DNA of 10,000 nt from Flavobacterium sp. (GTDB lineage Bacteria; Bacteroidota; Bacteroidia; Flavobacteriales; Flavobacteriaceae): NCBI RefSeq assembly GCF_020217025.1, contig NZ_JAIWOF010000235.1, positions 1 to 10,000 on the forward strand, written 5' to 3'. This document shows, piece by piece, positions 6,180 through 10,000 of this stretch. How positions within the stretch are numbered: the stretch's first letter is position 1; each line of letters starts with the position of its first letter. The position numbers and the translations under genes were made by a program. The notes below the pieces were generated by a model that was not told the DNA's origin, did no database searches, and was given only the letters and a program-made list of their open reading frames with translations.

Positions 6180-8106
6180 ATGAAAAGCCTCTCTACTTTA
6201 CTTGTTTTGTTGCTTTTTTTTCTTGGATTTTCTCAAGAAAAGAAAATTAAAGAAGCAAATGCTGCCTATGCGAAATTAGGTTATATGAATGCTGTTTCTA
6301 TTTATATTGAAGTAGATAAAAACGGTTATGGTTCGCCTGATATTTATAAAAAAAATAGCGGATTCTTATTATTTTAATGCTAATTATCCGGAAGCTAATA
6401 TTTGGTATGAAAAATTAATAAAATCAACCGAGGATGTAGATTATGAATATTATTATCGTTATTCTCAAACGTTGAAAACGGTTCCTGATCTTGAAAAATC
6501 TAATTATTATTATGCCTTGTTTTCAAGATTGAAAAAAGCGGATTCTAGAGCGCAACAGTTTGAGGTACAATCTAATTATTTGTCCCAAATTACAACCGAT
6601 AGTGAGCATTACACGGTTTCCCTTTTGGAAATTAATTCTTCATTTAGTGATTATGGTGTTTTTGAATCGAAAGATGGGATTCTTTTTACGAGTACTAGAG
6701 CTGATGAAAATGCAAAAATTGATACTTGGACTCAGCAGCCGTTCTCGGGATTGTTTAGTAGTAAATTAGACCCATCGCATTCCTTTAAAAATCCAGAAGC
6801 GTTTCTTAAAAATACGATTTTTAACAGTAATGAATCCACTGCTATTTTAACAAAAGATGGTTTAACACTTTATTTTACTCGAAATAATTTTAAAAAAAAT
6901 AAACAAAAGAAAAATAACAAGGATGAGGTTTCTCTTAAAATTTACAGCGCTCGTTTTAAAAACGGTCAATGGACTGATGTTGTAGAATTGTCTTTTAATA
7001 GCGATAATTATAATTGTGCACATCCAACTTTGAGTCCAGACGAGAAGACGCTTTATTTTTCTTCCAATATGCCTGGTACATTAGGGCAGTCTGATTTGTA
7101 TCGAGTAGCAATTTTAGCTGATGGAAAATTTGGTGCTCCAGAAAATTTGGGCGCCACTATTAATACAGAAGGACGAGAAACATTTCCTTTTTTGTCGGCA
7201 ACAGGTGAATTGTATTTTGCTTCCGACGGACATTTGGGTTTAGGAGGTTTGGATGTTTTTGTTTCTAAAAAAAATGAGGATGCTAGTTTTTCCAAACCTA
7301 TAAATTTAGGAAATCCAATTAATACTGCTTATGATGATTTTGCGTATGTTTTAAATTCTGAAACTCGAGTGGGTTATTTTTCTTCCAATCGACCTGGAGG
7401 AAAAGGTAGCGATGATCTTTATACCTTTTTAGAAAACAAGTCTGTTTATGACCAAGCAGCTGTTTTTTCAGGTACACTACAAGATGCTTTGTTTGGAACT
7501 CCAATTGCTAATGCTGTGGTTTCTTTATTTGATGATTCTAAGAAAAGGGTTGATAAAACTACTACCAATGCTAATGGGGAATTTGTTTTCAATAATAATT
7601 ACACCACATTAGGTTGGTATCTTACATATGAACATGACTCTTATGAAACGAAAGAAGATTATTTAAAAACTACACTTTTCAGTCCATTAAAAGGACCAAT
7701 ATCTTTGTTGCCGAAAGCGGTACAGTTAAAACAAGGAGTAGATTTGGCTAAATTCTTTTCCATTCAAAATATTTATTTTGATTTGGATCAGTGGGAAATA
7801 ACTCCTAAAGCTGAGAAACAAATTGCCCTTTTACTTTATGTTTTACAGCAAAATCCAGAATTAAAATTAGAAATTAAATCGCATACTGATAGTAGAGCTT
7901 CAGCAGATTATAATTTAGAATTGTCTAATAAAAGGGCTTTGGTAACCCTAAATTGGTTGGTCTCCAAGGGAATTTCTATTGATCGAATTAGCAGTAGAGG
8001 TTTGGGTGAAAAAGAGCCTATCAATCACTGTGTTGATGGTGTTTCCTGCACAGAAGAGGAGCATCAAATGAATAGAAGGAGTGAGTTTATTGTTGGAACT
8101 CATTAA
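6180..8106 (+). CDS. PorE-like TPR/PD40-propeller/CRD/OmpA protein, interrupted by an apparent frameshift at an A8 tract
   Basis: Two overlapping frames encode one protein. Frame 1 starts at 6180 with a signal peptide (MKSLSTLLVLLLFFLGFS|QE) and stops at 6377 after 65 codons. Frame 2 carries the rest to 8106. Dropping one A from the A8 at 6348-6355 joins them as DIYKK-IADSYYF and gives 641 residues. In that numbering: TPR-like helices about 20-130; PD40-type beta-propeller about 155-412 (LSPDEKTLYFSSN, GELYFASDGHLGLGGLDVF, GYFSSNRPGGKGSDDLY from residue 400); a carboxypeptidase-regulatory-like domain about 426-510; and a C-terminal OmpA domain about 530-641 with IYFDLDQWEI, Asp570 in HTDSRAS and Arg585 in LSNKRALV, the peptidoglycan-binding pair. 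This is the domain order of PorE of the P. gingivalis T9SS. It has a plain signal peptide, with no lipobox Cys. Likely role: tethering the SprF-adhesin complex to peptidoglycan. The ATG at 6328 is not a credible start, because it lacks a signal peptide and cuts the TPR region. Confidence 0.85.
6348..6355 (+). repeat. A8 homopolymer at the frame break of the OmpA-family gene
   Basis: Eight consecutive A residues lie between TAT and TAGCG. With eight, the signal-peptide frame reads YKKNSGFLLF and stops at 6375-6377. With seven it reads YKKIADSYYFNANYPEA and continues through the whole propeller and OmpA region. Both halves look under normal coding constraint. The tract is therefore either a sequencing or assembly error, a true mutation, a slipped-strand phase switch, or a site where RNA polymerase slips to restore the frame. 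Confidence 0.8.
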
Positions 8107-8127
8107 AAAAATGTTTATTTTTATAAC

Positions 8128-9336
8128 ATGAAAAAGATGGATTCCTATAAAGAAGAACAGTTACGGCTAAAGGCTCTGGAAGAATACAAAGTACTGGATA
8201 GTTTACCAGAGAAGATGTATGATGATATTACGATGATTGCTTCCCACATTTGTGAAATGCCAATTGTTTTGTTGAGTTTGGTGGATGATAAGCGTCAATT
8301 TTTTAAGTCTAAAGTTGGTGTAGATGTTAACGAAACACCTGTTGAGTTTGCGGTTTGCTATCATGCAATTTTGTCGCAACAAGAATTGTTTGAAGTGCCT
8401 GATTTACGAGAAGATGATCGCTTTAAAGATAATCCACTTGTGACGGAAGGTCCAAAAATGGTGTCCTATTTTGGGGTTCCTTTGAAGAATTCTGAAGGGA
8501 TAGCGTTTGGAACTTTATGCGTGATTAGTCAGGATAAACCTAAAATTTTATCGGATCGTCAAAAGGTCATTTTAAAGAAATTAGCTAAGCAGGTCATCCA
8601 TTTATTAGAACTTCGCAAGCAGAATTTTGAATTGAAGCGTTATCAAGAAGAGATTGCCTATTATTCTTCTCAAATGGAAGAATTTGCCCATACTGCTGCG
8701 CATGATTTGCGTGCTCCGTTACGAGCAGTTAAGTCTTTTTTGCAACTTATTGAAATGAGGCGAGAAGGTCAATTGGATGAAAAAGAGCAAAAATATTTTC
8801 AATTCATTAATACCAATGTAGATACCATGAATCAATTGATTGTTGATTTGTTGGATTATGCGAAATCGGATAGTAAGATTGATGAAAAAGAGACTATCGA
8901 GTTGAATGCTTTTATGGAGCAAATTTTTAATAATTTGGTGGAACATCATCATTCCTCCGATTCTAATTTGGTGCTTAAAATAATGCCTACTATTTACTAT
9001 TCCAAATTGGCTTTGCACATGATTTTTTACAATTTGATCGATAATGCATTGAAGTATAGAAGTCAAAATCGTACTTTAGAAGTAAAAATTAATTACAAAT
9101 CGGATTTGTTTCATTACTACTTTGAGGTTGAAGATAATGGTATTGGTATAGCAACGGAATATTATGATACAATTTTTAAACCTTTTAAAAGATTGCATAC
9201 CAAATCAGAATATGCAGGTAGTGGATTGGGGTTAGCAACCGTTAAGAAAATCATACAAAAGTTGGGTGGCACCATTACTGTAAAATCGGTATTGGGAAAA
9301 GGAACCACCTTTTTAATTACAATTCCGAAAGAATGA
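8128..9336 (+). CDS. Cytoplasmic GAF-domain sensor histidine kinase
   Basis: A complete 402-residue kinase with no signal peptide or membrane segment. Residues about 20-160 form a GAF domain of the kind often found N-terminal in such sensors (LDSLPEKMYDDIT, PIVLLSLVDDKRQFFKSKVG, FAVCYHAIL with Cys77, DDRFKDNPLV, YFGVPL, GTLCVIS). A short coiled linker (160-185) leads to HisKA with the H-box FAHTAAHDLRAPLRAV, phospho-acceptor His192. The ATPase domain shows the N-box NLIDNALKYR (302-311), G1 DNGIGIA (336-342), F-box FKPFKRL (350-356), G2 GSGLGLATVKKI (364-375) and GKGTTF (390-395). All catalytic motifs are intact, so it should be active. It autophosphorylates on His and presumably passes phosphate to a response regulator; the one encoded 59 bp downstream is the obvious candidate. 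The signal for the GAF domain is unknown. The gene starts 21 bp after the OmpA gene, so it may be in the same operon. A second ATG at 8137 would remove only three residues. Confidence 0.93.
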   Translation: MKKMDSYKEEQLRLKALEEYKVLDSLPEKMYDDITMIASHICEMPIVLLSLVDDKRQFFKSKVGVDVNETPVEFAVCYHAILSQQELFEVPDLREDDRFKDNPLVTEGPKMVSYFGVPLKNSEGIAFGTLCVISQDKPKILSDRQKVILKKLAKQVIHLLELRKQNFELKRYQEEIAYYSSQMEEFAHTAAHDLRAPLRAVKSFLQLIEMRREGQLDEKEQKYFQFINTNVDTMNQLIVDLLDYAKSDSKIDEKETIELNAFMEQIFNNLVEHHHSSDSNLVLKIMPTIYYSKLALHMIFYNLIDNALKYRSQNRTLEVKINYKSDLFHYYFEVEDNGIGIATEYYDTIFKPFKRLHTKSEYAGSGLGLATVKKIIQKLGGTITVKSVLGKGTTFLITIPKE

Positions 9337-9395
9337 GTAAAATACTATAAAAAAAATAATTACCTTTAAAGCGTTTTAATATCTAAATTCATTCT

Positions 9396-10000
9396 ATGCG
9401 ATTACTAAAATCCATCGTTATCGATAGTAATTCTGAAGTGGTAGCACAACTTTCAAAATTTGCTGACGAAAATTCGGTTATACTCGATATTTGCGGTTTT
9501 GCAACTAGTTTGTCCGAAGCTATGACTTTGATTAATACGTACAAGCCTGAGTTGATTTTTTTAGATCCAACAGTTACTAATTTAGCTGAATTTTATTTGA
9601 TAAAACAATTGGATTTTAATATTCCGAAGTTCATTTTTGTGTCTACTGATTTAAATAAGGCTTATGATGCTTTTCGATTTGGTGCTGCTGATTTTCAGTT
9701 GAAACCACTTGATTTTAATGAGCTTATAGTTTCTATATATAAAGTAATTAAGTTGATTGAGATGGAATTGAGTTTTCAAAATCAGAAGGTCAATCAGATT
9801 AAGAGTTATGGTAGTGAAACCAGTGATAATGGTTTTATCGCGATATCGTCTTCTGATAAGATTGAGTTAATTAAGGTAGAAGATATTATGTATTGCAAGG
9901 CCGAAGGGAAGTATACTGAGTTTGTTTTGTCCAATAAGCAAAAAATTCTCTCTAGTAAAAATCTTGGAGAGTATAATTCCTTACTTTTGAACAATTATTT
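9396..10000 (+). CDS. LytTR-family response regulator (C-terminus beyond right edge)
   Basis: The frame is open from ATG 9396 to the window edge (201 full codons, no stop). Residues about 5-120 are a receiver domain: IVIDSNSE (7-14), LIFLDPTV with the likely phospho-acceptor Asp57, FVST (81-84) for the conserved Ser/Thr, and LKPLD with Lys103-Pro104. The acidic pocket is thin: Asp10 is present, but the usual second acidic residue is Ser11. A linker helix (about 112-136) is followed by a LytTR DNA-binding domain, of which FIAISSSDKIELIKVEDIMY, then CKAEGKYTEFVLSNKQ and SSKNLGEYNSLL are visible (147-197). LytTR regulators bind short direct repeats near promoters. It follows the GAF kinase by 59 bp on the same strand and is probably its partner. 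Family members are about 230-260 aa, so some 40-50 residues are missing here. No Shine-Dalgarno sequence is visible. Confidence 0.9.
   Translation, partial: MRLLKSIVIDSNSEVVAQLSKFADENSVILDICGFATSLSEAMTLINTYKPELIFLDPTVTNLAEFYLIKQLDFNIPKFIFVSTDLNKAYDAFRFGAADFQLKPLDFNELIVSIYKVIKLIEMELSFQNQKVNQIKSYGSETSDNGFIAISSSDKIELIKVEDIMYCKAEGKYTEFVLSNKQKILSSKNLGEYNSLLLNNY

Noticed and set aside
6173..6250. ATG at 6173 as an alternative start for the OmpA-family gene
   Set aside because: It opens a different frame (MCYEKPLYF) that stops by 6250. The ATG at 6180 gives a clear signal peptide.
7053..7504. Minus-strand open frames of 80 and 61 codons
   Set aside because: They are antisense to the beta-propeller coding region and show no recognisable domain or start context.
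6328..8106. Treating the OmpA-family frame from ATG 6328 as an independent 592-aa gene
   Set aside because: That start lacks a signal peptide, which an OmpA protein needs. The preceding frame supplies a signal peptide and TPR residues that join it smoothly after removing one A.
8719..9066. 115-codon open frame on the minus strand
   Set aside because: It lies wholly opposite the HisKA/ATPase region of the kinase, whose motifs are intact. Its composition (Ile, Gln, His rich) is that of an antisense shadow.
9361..9368. TACCTTTA as a -7 element for the response regulator gene
   Set aside because: It matches 7 of 8 consensus positions, but no TTG lies 19-21 bp upstream and the spacing to the kinase gene suits co-transcription.

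Overview
The window is AT-rich DNA from a member of the Bacteroidota, most likely a Flavobacterium-like gliding or surface-adhesive bacterium. The evidence is a giant secreted protein ending in a type B type IX secretion (T9SS) sorting domain, a PorP/SprF-family outer-membrane protein, a PorE-like OmpA protein, A-rich leaders with no clear Shine-Dalgarno sequence, and a LytTR response regulator. I recognise families, not the species.

Layout. Positions 1-828 (minus strand) hold the N-terminal 276 residues of a tandem-PAS sensor protein that runs off the left edge. Positions 829-1109 are a divergent intergenic region with a perfect 13-bp direct repeat at a 21-bp period and only weak candidate promoters. 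From 1110 to the right edge all genes are on the plus strand: a 1330-aa T9SS adhesin (1110-5102); a 133-bp gap with a strong hairpin; a 310-aa SprF/PorP-like protein (5236-6168); a PorE-like TPR/beta-propeller/carboxypeptidase-regulatory-like/OmpA protein (6180-8106), split by an apparent +1-base frameshift in an A8 tract; a soluble GAF-histidine kinase (8128-9336); and a receiver-LytTR response regulator (9396 to the edge, C-terminus missing).

How the genes fit together (inference from families). The adhesin is secreted by the T9SS through its C-terminal type B domain. The SprF-like protein is its probable dedicated outer-membrane partner for secretion or anchoring. The OmpA protein would tie the complex to peptidoglycan. 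Gaps of 11, 21 and 59 bp link the OmpA protein, kinase and regulator, so the two-component pair may be co-transcribed with the surface module and may sense or control it.

Most worth a second look: the A8 frameshift in the OmpA gene (error, decay, phase variation or transcriptional slippage); the hairpin at 5144-5168, whose 3' arm strongly resembles the 3' tail of Bacteroidota 16S rRNA; and the 13-bp direct repeat upstream of the adhesin. I saw no tRNA, rRNA gene, CRISPR array, insertion sequence or att site.
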